Notes under the pieces: model-generated
Databases searched by the model: none
Told to the model about the DNA's origin: nothing
The model's input: the letters and a program-made list of their open reading frames with translations, nothing else
Source of the DNA: Cochliopodium minus
Lineage: Eukaryota; Discosea; Himatismenida; Cochliopodiidae
Direction: 5' to 3'
Length of the DNA stretch: 57,964 bases
Assembly: GCA_024220525.1 (NCBI GenBank)
Contig: JAMYWO010000253.1
Location: forward strand, 1 to 57,964
Shown here: in pieces, positions 34,469 through 47,200 of the stretch
Layout of the letters: each line of letters begins with the position of its first letter
Position numbering within the stretch: the first letter of the stretch is position 1
Made by a program: the position numbers and the translations under genes

Positions 34469-34795
34469 TTTATTATCACCCTCTTTTTAAAATTAAAATA
34501 TTCATATTAATTAATTTTATTTTTTCTCTGAATTCATTCCCTTTACAAATTCAAAAAAAAAATACCTTTATAATATTGATAATTCTATTGATTGATAATG
34601 ATGGATTCTCAAGAAATCTTTAATCTTCTTTATTAATTGAAAAATACAGTTTACTTTCTTCAAAGAAAAAAAAAAATGAATAATTTAAATTAAAAAAAAA
34701 AAAATTAAGTGAGAAAATAGATATTTCTCGAATAACACACTCATTAATATAAATTTTTTTTCTCTTTTTAAAAAGAAAACACTATAAATTCTCAA
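34469..34795. other. A/T-rich intergenic region, nothing recognised
   Basis: About 330 bp between two plus-strand genes, rich in oligo-A runs. It contains the 3' end of GMPPA and the promoter of the RasGEF gene. No exon or RNA gene is seen. Confidence 0.5.
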
Positions 34796-37700
34796 ATGAA
34801 AAGGTAAATTTAATATTTACTTTAAAAATTTTTTTTAGAATACTCAATTTTTTATTTTCTTTCCCTTTTCAATATATATACGATATATTATTCAGTTCAA
34901 AAAAAGAGATTGAGAAAAAATTGGATACATCAAATAAAAAAGATGAGTTGGAAGGAGATAAGAAGATAATGATACAAAATCCCTTATTTGGAATCAAAAA
35001 TAATAGGTTAGAAGAGATAACAAAAATATAAAAAAAAAATTTCAAAAAAAAATAAATTCAAAGTTTTAAACGTTTATAAATTATTCTCTTCATTCATGAA
35101 TATTAAGGATATGATAGAGGGATTAATAAATATTTATATTTAATGGCGGAGAAATTAATAATAATCTAAGATTCCATTCTTTATAATTTCTTTATTTATT
35201 TTCCGATTATTCTCGACTTGCATAAATTAAAGTGATAAATTTAAATATATTAAATTTAAATGTAAATTTGCCTATTATAAAGAAAAGAAATTGACAAATG
35301 TTAATCTCATTCAAAATTTAAATCTAATATTCTAATTAAATCACATATAATTTGAATATATTTGAAAAAAACATTATAATGATAATGAATTTAACAAATA
35401 TTATCCAATACATGATTCTTACAAACAATTTTTTGATGATTTACAGATTCAGATCTGCAAGTTCAAACAATATGGACGGATACATCAAGAAAAAAGACTC
35501 AAAAACACTAAAAACAGATTCTCCGATGCTAGAAAACAAAAAAGTGACAAAAAGCGAAATACAAAAGATAGAGAAGATGCTTCCACCCTCTCCCAACAAG
35601 AGCGCGTTGAGGGATAAATACAAAAACATAAAAAGTACAAGCACCAACTCGTTTATCTCCCATGCTAGTTTCTTCGATATCAACGAAGCCAAAGAAAATG
35701 GATCCAAAAAAGAAAAAATCGAAGAAGGTAATCCGAATAAAAACTTTAATTAAATAATTAGTAAAATAGAATTTCAATTTAATATCTTTTATTATTAAAT
35801 ATTTAAATTATTTTTTTTTTTTTATTTAAATAAATTGTGATCATTTTTTTTGATTTGATTTCTACAAAGACAATCTATTTAATTTTGTTTATTTTGTTTA
35901 TTACCATCATTATTTTTTTTTTTGTTCAATTTTTGCAACTAAAAAAAAATTTCAAAAAAACGAAAGACAACAAAGAAGATCATCAACAAAAAGAAACCAC
36001 CAAAAAACTTTGCATCAAAGAAAGGAAGCAAAAGAGACGCCATAGCGAACCGTTTTGGCATTCATGGAACTACCACGTCAACAGCAGCTTCAAAGTGAAA
36101 ATGCTCAGCAACAGCAAAGACGCCACGCCCCGAAAGAAAAAGTCTTCTTTGATTATGGACAGAGACTCTCCCATTATTACAGGGAGCAACAGTAGTACTA
36201 CTGCTGTCATGGTAGAGAAGAATGGGAAGAATTTGCTCATCGAGGTTTCTTTTTCCAAACTCATTGATTTTTGTGTTGGCGATGATTTGAATGGTAAACT
36301 TTAAATTTATTTTTTTTTATTTTGATATTTTTTATTTTTATCTTTTTAATTTATTTTCTTTCATTTTTAATTTAAATTTTATTTTGATTTTTATTTGATT
36401 TTATTTCGATTTTTTATTCGAAAAAATTTAAAAATTAAAAATTTTTTTTAGATAACGATTTTCTTTCGTGTTTTTTGTTGACCCACAAGTATTTCTCCAC
36501 TTCGATAGATGTCTTGGAAGAATTAGAAAGAAGATACTTCTCCATCGCATGGGTAGAAAATGAAGACCCTTCTCACAAAAATGTCATTGTCAAAAAATTG
36601 AGGTAAAAATTAATATAAAAAAAAATAAAAATAAAAATGAAAAAAAGAAATATTCAATATTAATATTTTAATTATTTTTTTTTTAATTAAAACATTTTTA
36701 AATTTTTTTAAATAATTTTTTTTTAATTAATAAAAAAAGAGTTATAAATGTATTGAAAAAATGGCTTGGGAGCGATTACTTGAAGTCGGATGTTATTGGG
36801 GACAAAGAGTTGGAGGAAAAGTTTGTTTCTCTCTTTGATAAAATCAAAGACGAGAGCAGTTTCTCCGAAAAGTGGGCTACTCGTCTCAAAGAAAGTTATG
36901 AAGCTCCCTTACATTATCATGAAGTTGGTAAGCAATCAAACAAAAAAAAAAACTTTTTTAAAAATATATTTTTAAATAATTATTATTTTTTTTTAATATT
37001 TTTTTTTTTAATTTTTTTTTAATTTTTAATTTCATTTTATTTTAGGCAAAGATGTTCCACCGCCGATCCTCCCAATCAACATCAACACCAAAGGACTAGA
37101 ATTTTGTGACGTGCATCCTTTGGAGATTGCTCGCCAACTTGCCCTCATAGAATTTAAACTGTTCGAGTCCATCAAACCTTGTGAATTCTTCAGGTGTGCC
37201 TGGAGCAAAAAAAATGGTCAAAAAATTTTATTTTTAATTTTTTATTAATTTTTTTTTAATTTGATATTTTATTTGATTGTATATTTTTAAATCTAGAACA
37301 TTTTATTATTAAAATTTCTTTATCAAATATTCTTTTATTGTCACATTTCAATTTTTTTTAAAATATTTTTTAAAATAGCACAAGAAACAGCACCAAATGT
37401 GATGGCCATGACGAAATTCTTCAACCAAGTATCATTCTGGCTGGCTACAGAAATCGTTCAAACACCCAACCTCGAAAAGAGAGTGGAGATCGTCACTCGT
37501 ATGATCCAACTGGGAGAGTATTCTCTTTCTCTCAACAATTACAATGGTCTCATGGAGATTTATTGTGCTTTAAGCATGTCTCCCATTTCTCGTTTGAAGG
37601 ACACTTGGTCTCTTGGTAAAAAAAAAAAAATTAAAAAAAAATTTTTATTCTTGTTATAAATTTCAATTTAATTTATAACTTATTTCAATTTTATTTTCAT

Positions 37701-38332
37701 TCTATTTTTTTCTGTTATTTTTATTTTCATTCTATTTTTTTTCTGTTATTTTTAGTTCCTGAATCATACATCCAAAAATACAATGGGTTCGCATACTTGC
37801 TCAAACAAAATCAAAACTACAAAAATTATAGAAGTATTGTTGAGGACGCGATGCCTCCACTGATTCCTTTTCAGGGTGTTTACCAAGCGGATCTCACCAT
37901 GTTCGCTGAAACCCCTGACTTCACAGAAAAAACAGGAAACATAAATTTTGAAAAAATGTACAAAATGGGGAAAGGTAAAAAACAAAAAAAAAAAAAAATT
38001 AAAAAAATTGAAATAAAAACTTTTTACACAAAGTTTATAAACAAATTGAGTTGTGCCAGTTGACACATTATGATCTCACTCCTGTCGCTTACATAGCAGA
38101 CTTTATTATGAATGGGGTGAATTCCTCGAAAAACAATGACGAACTTTACAAGCTCTCTTTAGAAATTGAGAACTCAAAGACCAACCCTTCTTCTAAATTG
38201 AAAAAAATCAGAAACAAAACTCGTTTTGGAAAGAAGGAGGTCGTTCCTGATTGGCTCAAAACTTTAAAAAGTAAAAACCCTTTGATGGATATTCTTGTGG
38301 AGAGAGCGATCAATGAAAAAAAGCTCAAATAA
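34796..38332 (+). CDS. Ras guanine-nucleotide exchange factor (RasGEF-N plus CDC25 domain)
   Basis: Ten exons give 682 aa, all phases closing: 34796-34803, 34839-35006, 35447-35727, 35967-36293, 36452-36602, 36740-36927, 37046-37216, 37379-37615, 37756-37974, 38034-38332. Residues 1-240 are Lys/Ser-rich and likely disordered. The RasGEF-N (REM) domain begins ATFSKLIDFC-like (SKLIDFCVGDDLNDNDFLSC, FLLTHKYFSTSIDVLEEL). The CDC25 catalytic domain starts FCDVHPLEIARQLALIEFKL, has NQVSFWLATEIVQTPNLEKR, NNYNGLMEIYCALSMSPISR, IPFQGVYQADLTMF and Y..IELCQLTHYDLTPV. It loads GTP onto a Ras-family GTPase at membranes. The first exon (8 nt) and 35-nt first intron are the weakest part of the model. The T-rich stretch before 35967 reads as a hydrophobic frame but fits an intron better. 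Confidence 0.87.
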
Positions 38333-38477
38333 AATGAAAAAAAAACACCTTTTTTTTTTTAATCTTTTTGTTAATAAATAAAAAAAAACTTCTTTTTAAA
38401 AAATAAGAATTACTTTTCTTTCAAAACATTTTTATTACAATGAAAATAAATAGAATATAAAAAAGAGGAATCAAAAA

Positions 38478-39441
38478 TCAAAATGAAAACTTTTCTGAAA
38501 GGCTCTCCTCTTTTTTGTTGGTGAATCTCTTTACAGTTTTTCCTTTTGCACTAAAAACCTTTACGTTTTGATTGACAGGATTGTTAATATTGGACTCTAT
38601 TACAATCTTTTCTTTTTCAGAAACTTGATTGATATAAGCAACGTTCAAAAGATTCAAAGAGCCAACAAGATATTTCATGAAATAAAACACAATCAAAGAG
38701 ACAATGAGTGTGAGTGTAACTGTAATTGTAGTGATGAGACTTGTTGGTTTGAAGAGTTTCACCTTTAATTCTTTGGAAGAAAACTCTAATATTTCGAACA
38801 ATTTAAAGTCATCAGTTCCTGAAGAATATGACAAAGAAGCCTTTGATAAAAATTTTTAAGTTTTAAAAAAAAAATACTTAATTTGGATCACTTATTATTT
38901 CAATATATGATTATTTATTATTTATCAATAGTTTCAATCGATTTTAAATAATTTTTTTTTTACAGTGATATTCGATAATCTTAGAATCTCTGTATCTTTT
39001 ATTGCATTTAATGGTATCTGTTGCAATATCAATGGATATTCCCATTCCAATTTGTTATTATCTTTTACTCTATTTTGTGGATAGAAGGCCAATTGTTTGA
39101 TTGGAAGATTTTTGAAGTTATTGGTCTCTTGGAAGGGTTTATCATATTTAGAATCTTTAAATTCGACATATATACTACAATCATTGGGTATTATTTCATT
39201 TGGGAACAAAATCTATTTGTGATATGAATATTTTTTTGAAAAACAAAGCTCTAATTAGGATCATTTTTACCTCTGCTTTGATTATCACTTTAATGGTTGC
39301 TTCTCTGGAAAGTGTTATTTCATCATTTTCGCTATATTTATCCACATTTATCTTTAATGAATTCAAATAATCGATTTCACATGCAAAGATAATATTCAAT
39401 AGCAAACAATAACAAAAAATGATTTGAAAGATGCTTTTCAT
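38478..39441 (-). CDS. Orphan type I membrane protein
   Basis: Three exons (39441-39271, 39212-38964, 38840-38478) give 260 aa, all in phase 0. A signal peptide is clear (MKSIFQIIFCYCLLLNIIFA, cleaved before CEIDYLNS). A lumenal or extracellular domain of about 145 residues follows, then one membrane span (ITTITVTLTLIVSLIVFYF). A basic, Ser-rich cytosolic tail of about 75 residues ends SLSEKFSF. Two lumenal Cys are visible. I do not recognise the family; an ER-translocation or glycosylation accessory protein is a guess from topology only. The gene is divergent from URM1 with 62 bp between start codons. Confidence 0.65.
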
Positions 39442-39503
39442 TTTTTTTTTTTAATTCAACTAAAAAATAAAAAAAATTGATTATCATTTTTCAAACTCAT
39501 CAA

Positions 39504-39921
39504 ATGAAAATCGAAATAGAATTAAGGTAATCTTCATTGTTCATAGGTTTTAAATTCAATTATTTCAGTGGAGGTTTAGAATTATTGTTTGACAAAAAAG
39601 ATCATTTCGATTTGGATTTCCCAGATCGTGAGACCATTCCCATCAAAGATCTCATTCTCTATGTAAGAGATAATTTATGTAAAGAAAGGAAAGATCTGTT
39701 CGTTTTGGAGAATAGTGTGTAAGATTATTTCAAATATATTTGACATCTTCTCATCATTTTCTCAATATTTTTTTTAATTTTTTTATTATATTTCGTTTTA
39801 TAGTCGCCCTGGAATCCTTGTTCTTATAAATGATTGTGATTGGGAATTGGAAGGTGGAATTAAATATGAAGTACAAAATAAAGATAAGATTGTATTCATT
39901 TCAACTTTACATGGAGGATAG
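39504..39921 (+). CDS. urm1: Ubiquitin-related modifier 1
   Basis: Three exons (39504-39526, 39569-39718, 39804-39921) give 96 aa. URM1 carries sulfur as a C-terminal thiocarboxylate for 2-thiolation of wobble uridine in Lys, Glu and Gln tRNAs, and can also be conjugated to proteins. Motifs: [10 protein letters not shown] near the start, then [39 protein letters not shown], and the exact C-terminal [10 protein letters not shown] ending in the functional Gly-Gly. Length is normal for the family. The first intron is only 42 nt. Confidence 0.96.
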
Positions 39922-40285
39922 ATAAAATCAAAGAAAAGAATAAAATAGTATTTGTGGATATTTTCAATTTTCTGTTAAAATTAAACTTAAAAAAAGTTTC
40001 TTTGCCTTCACTTTTTTTTTTTTGCTTTTGATATATTTGGAAAATAAATCATTGGAAAATTTTTTCACTTTTGTTGGATTGTTCATATAAGTCGTTATAA
40101 TAAAATCTCACTCCAATAAAGAAAAATCAATGGAAATATCAAAGAGAAAAAATTTAAAAATAAAAAAATAATTTATAAAAAATATAAAAAAAAAATTTTA
40201 ATATTTATAAACAGAGAAAAGGTTTGAAATACAAAAGAAAAATTAAAGAGTATATTCTAAATACATAACCCAAATTTATAGAATA
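39922..40285. other. A/T-rich intergenic region, nothing recognised
   Basis: About 360 bp, with an oligo-T run near 40013-40023 and A-rich DNA before the next start codon. It holds the URM1 3' end and the promoter for V-ATPase d. No coding or RNA feature seen. Confidence 0.5.
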
Positions 40286-41847
40286 ATGAATTATTCAGAA
40301 TCATTTCTCCCAGGTTCCTTGTTGACATTTAATGTCAATGATGGATTTCCAGAAGCAGTATTGAGAGGATATAGGTTAATATAAAAGAACAAACAAAAAA
40401 AAAATAGATATTTTATAAATAAAATTTTTAATATGCCTCTTATTTAAAAATATTATTCAATGAATGACAAAAATACTCAATAAATAAACTTTAGAAAAGG
40501 AATCATCAAAAAAGGAGATTATGGAATATTAAAACAATGTGAAACATTGGAAGGTAAAAAAGAAAAAATTTTTAATAAATGGAATATATAGATTAAAAAT
40601 TAAAGAATAAAAATATATATATATGATGAATCAAAAAAAATAAAAAAATATTTATGTGACATTTTTATTCTATGGAACAGATTTGAAAATGTTTCTTGTT
40701 AATAGCACTGATTATGGAGAGAACTTTCTCCAACATGAAGTAGGAACTATACATACAACTGCTATTGCAGAACATGCAACAAAAAAACTTGTAGATGAAT
40801 TTCAATATCTCAGAAAGAATTCAGTCGAACCATTAACCACATTTTTGGATTATATTACGTAAAATTAGAAAAAGATATATCAAAGATTTCACCATATAAA
40901 TTATTTTTACTCATTTAAACTTCTTATAGATATGGATATATGATCGACAACATTATATTACTTATAACTGGTACTCTCCATGATAGAGATCCTCATGAAC
41001 TCATCGAAAAATGCTCCCCTCTTGGATATTTCGAGGCTCTCGAGACAGTTACTGTTGCAGGAAGCATCAAAGAACTTTATGATATGATCATCATTGAAAC
41101 TCCACTTGGTAAAACAATCATAGTTTTAAATTCATCTTGTTTAACTTGTTTATACTCACAATAACAAAAACTAAACATAATTAACAATATACTCGTTAAT
41201 ATTATACCTTTTGATAACTAAAATCTTTTCATTTTCTTTAATTTAATCATATTTTTCAAAAAATAGCACCATATTTTAAACAAGCAAAATTGGAAGATAA
41301 AGATTTGAGTGAAAGAGATGTGGAAATAATCAGAAATACATTATATAAAGCATATCTCGAAGATTTTTATCAATTCTGCCAAACCTTGGGAGGGATCACC
41401 GCAGAGGTGATGACAGAGATCTTGAAATTTGAGGCAGATAGAAGATCCATCATCATCACCTTGAACTCCTTCGGAACAGAATTGGCATTGGATCAAAGAA
41501 AATACCTTTATCCTAGCTTTGGACATCTTTATCCTGAAGGTGTTGGTGCTCTTGAGACTGCAGAGAACTTGGAACAAGTTAAATTGGCAATCAGTCATAA
41601 CAATGTTTATAGTACTCTCCTTAGAGAAAGTGGTTTTGGTGGAGAAGATGATAAGACCCTTGATACTGCTTTCTATGAATATGAGGTCAAAATTAATATC
41701 CTCTCTTTCGAACAGCAATCTCATTATGGTGTTTACTATTCTTATTTAAAACTCAGGGAACAAGAGGTTCGTAATATTGTATGGATTGCCGAATGTATTG
41801 CCCAAGATAATAAAGAAAAGATCAATAATTACATCCCTATTTTCTAA
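40286..41847 (+). CDS. vatD: V-type ATPase V0 subunit d
   Basis: Five exons (40286-40374, 40495-40553, 40681-40858, 40930-41108, 41267-41847) give 361 aa. Subunit d caps the c-ring and couples the central stalk to the membrane rotor of the vacuolar proton pump. Landmarks: [118 protein letters not shown] and the near-invariant end [20 protein letters not shown] followed by YIPIF. Length and ending are those of the family. The N-terminus is a few residues longer than in animals. Confidence 0.97.
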
Positions 41848-42380
41848 TCGCTCCTAGGAATTTCCAAACCTTCTTATTTCTTATTATATTTTCCCCTTTA
41901 TCTATCACAAATAAAAGAAAAAAAAGTTTACTTATTAAAAAATTTTATATTTGTTTTACTATTACTCAACTATCATAACATTCCAACTATTTCTTTTTTT
42001 TTCAAATATATTTTCCATATTTTCTCAATTTTAAAAAAAATAACGGAAAAATTATTTCAAAATATAAAAAAAATTCGAAAAAGATTTCTCCAATGAAAAT
42101 ATAAGCGGATTGATGAACCAATGTTATCATAAATACAACTTGGCAGATAGTCCACTAGAATTTTTTATAGCAACCTATAACTCTCTAACAAAATTGATTC
42201 AAAAGAAAATTGTTATAAATTGTCATGTCGATTAAAGGTGTAAATTGTTTGAAAAAGAAGATATAAAATATTAATAAATTATAAAATTAAATAACTACGG
42301 TTTAATTACCAAAAATAAAAAAAAACCTGTTTGAAAAGTAAAAGTTTTATTGTTTGAACATTTTTATTTATAAGCTTGAA
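41848..42380. other. 533-bp intergenic region between convergent genes, nothing firm
   Basis: Downstream of both V-ATPase d and GGPP synthase. Mostly A/T-rich; 42090-42240 is slightly richer in G+C (ends near GTCATGTCGATTAAAGGTG) but has no open frame or recognisable RNA motif. Both 3' ends must lie here. Confidence 0.5.
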
Positions 42381-44052
42381 TTAAATAACATCAGAAGAAA
42401 GTTGGAGAGTAACAGGTGTCAAAGACTCTGTCTTTTTAGGTTTAGTAAGTTTAACAGATCCAACGAGTTGGGACATAATAACAGAAAGTTCCCCATTACC
42501 CCTTTTGAATAAATTTAGTGAATAAAACTTTTATTTAATTTTTTTTTTTACCCAAATTCTTCTACAGTTGTAACTATTTCTTCATACAGCTTTTCTACCC
42601 TGTTTAAAGTATATTCAAAAGAACCAGCTGTTTCTAAAAATTTACAAGCGTATTCTTTAAGAGGAATGCTGGTAGTTCTTTGCTTGATAATGTCTTTTAT
42701 TTTTTAAAATTGTTTAAAAATATGATTTTATATTTAATCTTTTACTTATTAATCTGTTGTCTGTCGGGTTAGTTCTTATACCATGAATGATAGGAAAAGA
42801 AAATTTTCCTTCAGTGATATCCTCACAAAAACTTTTGTTTTCTGCATACTTTTCAAAGATTAAAATTAAAAATATATTAAATGAAAATAAGTTTAAACTA
42901 TAATTTTTTACTTCGTCAGATTGAAGATTCATGTAATCATCTTGGATTTGAAAAAGCAATCCCATTTTGTTAACAAGAGGAACATAATCACTAAGAAAAA
43001 AAAAAACATTAATTAAAGGTAATAATAAAGTTTTAGTTTACGTTTTGTTTTCGGAGAATGCTTGCATCACCTTTACTGCGAGTCTAAACAAACCTCCGGT
43101 CTCTGAAATTTTTTTTTTTCAAAATTGATTAGTCAAAATAAAAGAAACGATATTTATCATATTAGTTTTTAAAATAAAATAATAGAATTTATATATTTTT
43201 TTACTGTCAATAACCATCTTTTCATATTCTTCAATGGTTGGACAATGCAAACTATCTCTCCACCAAATATCGAAACCTTGTCCTTTGTGCAACAAGATCA
43301 TTTCTTCTAGGAATGCCTCTGTTGCTTTAGGGTTTTTGAGCTTGTGTATGATATCCAAAGATTTGAAATAAATATAGTTTGCACTGTTCAAACAATTTGG
43401 TATTCCATAAACTGTTTTATTCAATTTGAGTGAAATTAATGAATGTCTTTTTTTTTAGATTTTATTTGAAAAAAGATTGATTTTTTTACCTTTGTGAGCT
43501 GTTGGTATTCCTCTTCTCAATTCACTGTTGTCTTCAATATCATCGATTCTATTTTCAAAAAAAAAAAAATTTTTTTTAAATTTTTATTAAATGCTTAATT
43601 TAGGTGAAATCCTATTTTTAGAAAAGTATTTTTTTCCAAATGTAAATTTTTTTTTTAATTTTTTTACAGAAGACTTGATGTGTGAAGCATTTGCACTATT
43701 TCTTTTATTTCTTCTTTTATTTGTGATGGAATTTTCAGCCATTTGTCGAATGCATCTATCAATTTGCTTCTTATTTGTTTTCCTTTCACTTGCAAAAGAT
43801 AACAGTATGGTTCGATCAAAACCTATATTTGTTTTTTTTTTTCAAATTTCAATTAATTGAAGAGGATGATTAATTAATTATTTCGAAATGGGTGTTTATA
43901 TCGTATTAAATTACAATATGATCATTTTCAATAAAGGTATTGTTTTATTATTTAAGGAGAATATAATTATAACTAAAAATTTTGAAATATAAAAGAATTT
44001 ATAGTCTCACATTTTCATTTCCGTATTCTGGTTTAGATAAAGTATTTTCCAT
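42381..44052 (-). CDS. ggps1: Geranylgeranyl diphosphate synthase, type III (GGPS1-like)
   Basis: Nine exons (44052-44011, 43822-43668, 43548-43490, 43411-43205, 43102-43042, 42990-42912, 42848-42746, 42693-42552, 42501-42381) give 322 aa. It joins FPP and IPP to GGPP for protein prenylation, ubiquinone and dolichol routes. Landmarks: [40 protein letters not shown] with the first Asp-rich motif [50 protein letters not shown], the second motif [11 protein letters not shown], and [20 protein letters not shown] ([12 protein letters not shown] is diagnostic of GGPS1 rather than FPP synthase). The C-terminus lacks a peroxisomal or CaaX signal. It works downstream of the IDI gene in the same window. 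Confidence 0.95.
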
Positions 44053-44271
44053 TCTATTATATTAAAGTTTTAAAGATTATAATTACTTTTTTTTTTTATT
44101 TTTTTATTTTTTCCTTTTTAAAATCTCTACATAAAAAAAAAAGAACCTTTAAAATTCACTTTAATCATTTCAAAGATATATAGTTGATCGATTCACAAAA
44201 TCCTTAATCTGTTTCTATATCTTATTCTTCAAGCAGTTCTGAAGAATATTTTTTTTAATTTTTATAAAAAA

Positions 44272-47200
44272 ATGCACAAATACAAAAAATTGATTTGCAA
44301 CCCTCACTTTTCAACTAATCTTCATTCTTATCCAAAGTTTTTGTTTTTGAGAAATTTAAAGGAAAAAAATTTATTGAAATCAAAATATTTTACCATCAAT
44401 TTTTATCAAACAAATAAAATAAAATTCATGGATAATAATAACAACGATAAAAAGGTAAAATAATTGAATGGATACTTTTGTTTTTCTCCCCCAATTTTTA
44501 CTTAAAAATACTTTGAAATAAAAGAACATACCCAAGAAAAAAGGTTCAAAATATTTTTTTTTTGATTATTCAAAAGGATTTACAATCTTTATACTCATAT
44601 ATCATTATCAATTTAAATCTAATACTCTTTTATTTCACAATTATCAAAAAAAAAAAAAGATTTGTCTGGACCAATGGCAACTGGATATGATCCAGTTCAA
44701 GTAGAAAAAGATTGGTATAATTGGTGGAATGATAAAGGATATTTCACTGTAGATAATAAAAGTGAGAATAAAAGAGGGAAATTCGTTATGGTAAGATATT
44801 TTATTAAATAAATTTTCATTATTGTATAAAGATGACACCATATATCAGTATAAAAAAAAAAATAAATAAGAAAGATGGTTGATTAATATTAATTTTGTAG
44901 GTCATACCTCCACCTAATGTTACAGGATCATTGCACATTGGACATGCATTGACAATCTCCGTCGAAGATTCAGTCACAAGATGGCACAGAATGTGTGGAA
45001 GAGATGCATTGTGGATCCCAGGAACAGATCACGCAGGTATCGCAACCCAAGTAGTCGTAGAAAAGAAATTAAAGAAAGAAGAGAACAAATCAAGATACGA
45101 TTACGGAAGAGAAGAATTCATCAAAAGAGTTTGGCAATGGAAAGAAGTTTATGGAAACAGAATCACCGATCAAATCAGAAGAATGGGAGCTAGTGTTGAT
45201 TGGTCCAGAGAATGTTTCACCATGGACCAAAAGCTCTCCAAGGCGGTCACTGAAGCTTTCGTCAGAATGGTCGAAAAGAAGAAGATCTACAGGGCTACCA
45301 GACTCGTCAACTGGAGTTGTGCTTTGCAATCTGCTATTAGTAACATCGAAGTAGAATACGTTGAACTCGACAAAAGAAAAAAATTGGATGTTCCTGGCTA
45401 CAGTGAAGGTAAAAAAATGTTCATCCCGTTCCATGATATTTTTCTTTTAATCATTTATTATTTATAAATTATCTTTAGACCATTCTTCTTTTAATTTTAT
45501 TTTACATTTTTTCTTTTCCGCTTGAAGGTGTTGTTTTTGGAGGTATCACTTCTTTTGCTTACAAGGTCAAGGGTTCTGATGAAGAGATCGTTGTTGCGAC
45601 TACCCGTCCTGAAACAATGTTGGGAGATACTGCTGTTGCTGTCCATCCTGATGACAAGAGATACACTCATTTGATTGGTAAGGAGTTGATCCATCCTTTC
45701 ATTGAAGGTAGAAGAATCATCGTTGTTGCAGATAAGGATTTGGTAGACATGACTTTTGGTACTGGTGCAGTTAAAGGTATTTTTTTTTATTCTGAAATAT
45801 GTATTTATTTCTTGATTACTTTATATTAACTATTTTTTTTTTAAATAATTTATAGTCACACCTGCTCATGATCCTAATGATTTTGAATGCGGTAAAAGAA
45901 ACAAATTAGAGTTTATCAACATTTTGACAGATGATGGTCGCATCAATGAGAACGGAGGAAAATTCCAAGGGATGAAGAGATTTGACGCAAGAATCGAAGT
46001 TATCAAGGGATTGAAAGAGTTAAAGCTCTTCAAGGAGACCAAGGACAACAAAATGAGCATCGGTATTTGCTCCAGATCTAAGGATATCATTGAGCCTCTT
46101 CTTAAACCTCAGTGGTATGTTGACTTGAGAGAGCCTGCAAAGAGATCCATTGAAGCTTTCAACAATGGTGACTTGAAGATCTACCCTAACTCCCTCAGCT
46201 CTGATTGGAATCGTTGGTTGGAAAAAACGGATGATTGGTGTATTTCAAGACAATTATGGGTAAATTCAAAACAATTTGTTTAAATATTTTTCTTTATTTT
46301 TTAATTGTATTTTATTTTTTGTTTAGTTGTCTTATTTTTTTTATTGTTTAGTTTTAAACTATTATAAATATTTTTTCATTTTTTTAATTTAGCTTTTTTT
46401 TATTAAACTAACATCATTTTATTTAGTGGGGTCATCGTATTCCAGCTTACTTGATCTGGCCTAAGGACCAAAATAAACCAAACTCTGAGAACATCGATAA
46501 CTGGTTTATTGCTAGAACCAGAGAAGAAGCAGTTCAAAACGCAATCAAAAAGCTTAACAAGAAAGAAGAAGAGTTGATCATCGAACAAGACGAAGATGTT
46601 TTGGACACATGGTTCTCTAGTGGTTTGTTTCCTTTTTCTGTCTTTGGATGGCCTGAAAACACTCAAGATTTGAAATCCTTTTATCCTGGTTTTCTTTTAG
46701 GTATAAAAATTTTCATCGATTTTTTCTTTTTATTTTAATCCATTATTTCATTTTTATACCTATAAACTCTTTTTTTTTCATTAACCAATAAAATTTATTT
46801 TTTATCTCATTTTAATTTATTATTCCTATTTTATTTGATTTTATTTAATAGATTTTTAATCTTTTATTTATTTTTATATTTTTTGAATAGAAACTGGAAG
46901 AGATATCCTCTTTTTCTGGGTCGCAAGAATGGTCATGATGGGATTGGAGTTGACCGATCAACTTCCTTTCAAAGAAGTTTTCTTGCACGCCATGGTTAGA
47001 GACGCAAGTGGAAGAAAAATGAGCAAATCTCTTGGTAAAAAATTTTTTTACACATGTTTAACATTAATTCTTTTTTTTAAATTTTTTAATTTTTTAAAAT
47101 TTCTTGGAATATCATTTAATTAAGTTTTAATTTATAATATTCAAAAAATTTATAATTTTTTTTAAAAAGGTAATGTTGTTGATCCTATCGACGTCATTGA

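Noticed and set aside
35837-35966. Apparent membrane span (ILFILFITIIIFFF) in the RasGEF
   Set aside because: T-rich, intron-like sequence; splicing 35727 to 35967 gives a closed phase and a soluble RasGEF as usual.
42100-42210. Possible C/D-box snoRNA (GATGA near 42115)
   Set aside because: No box D (CTGA) at the right distance and no terminal stem.
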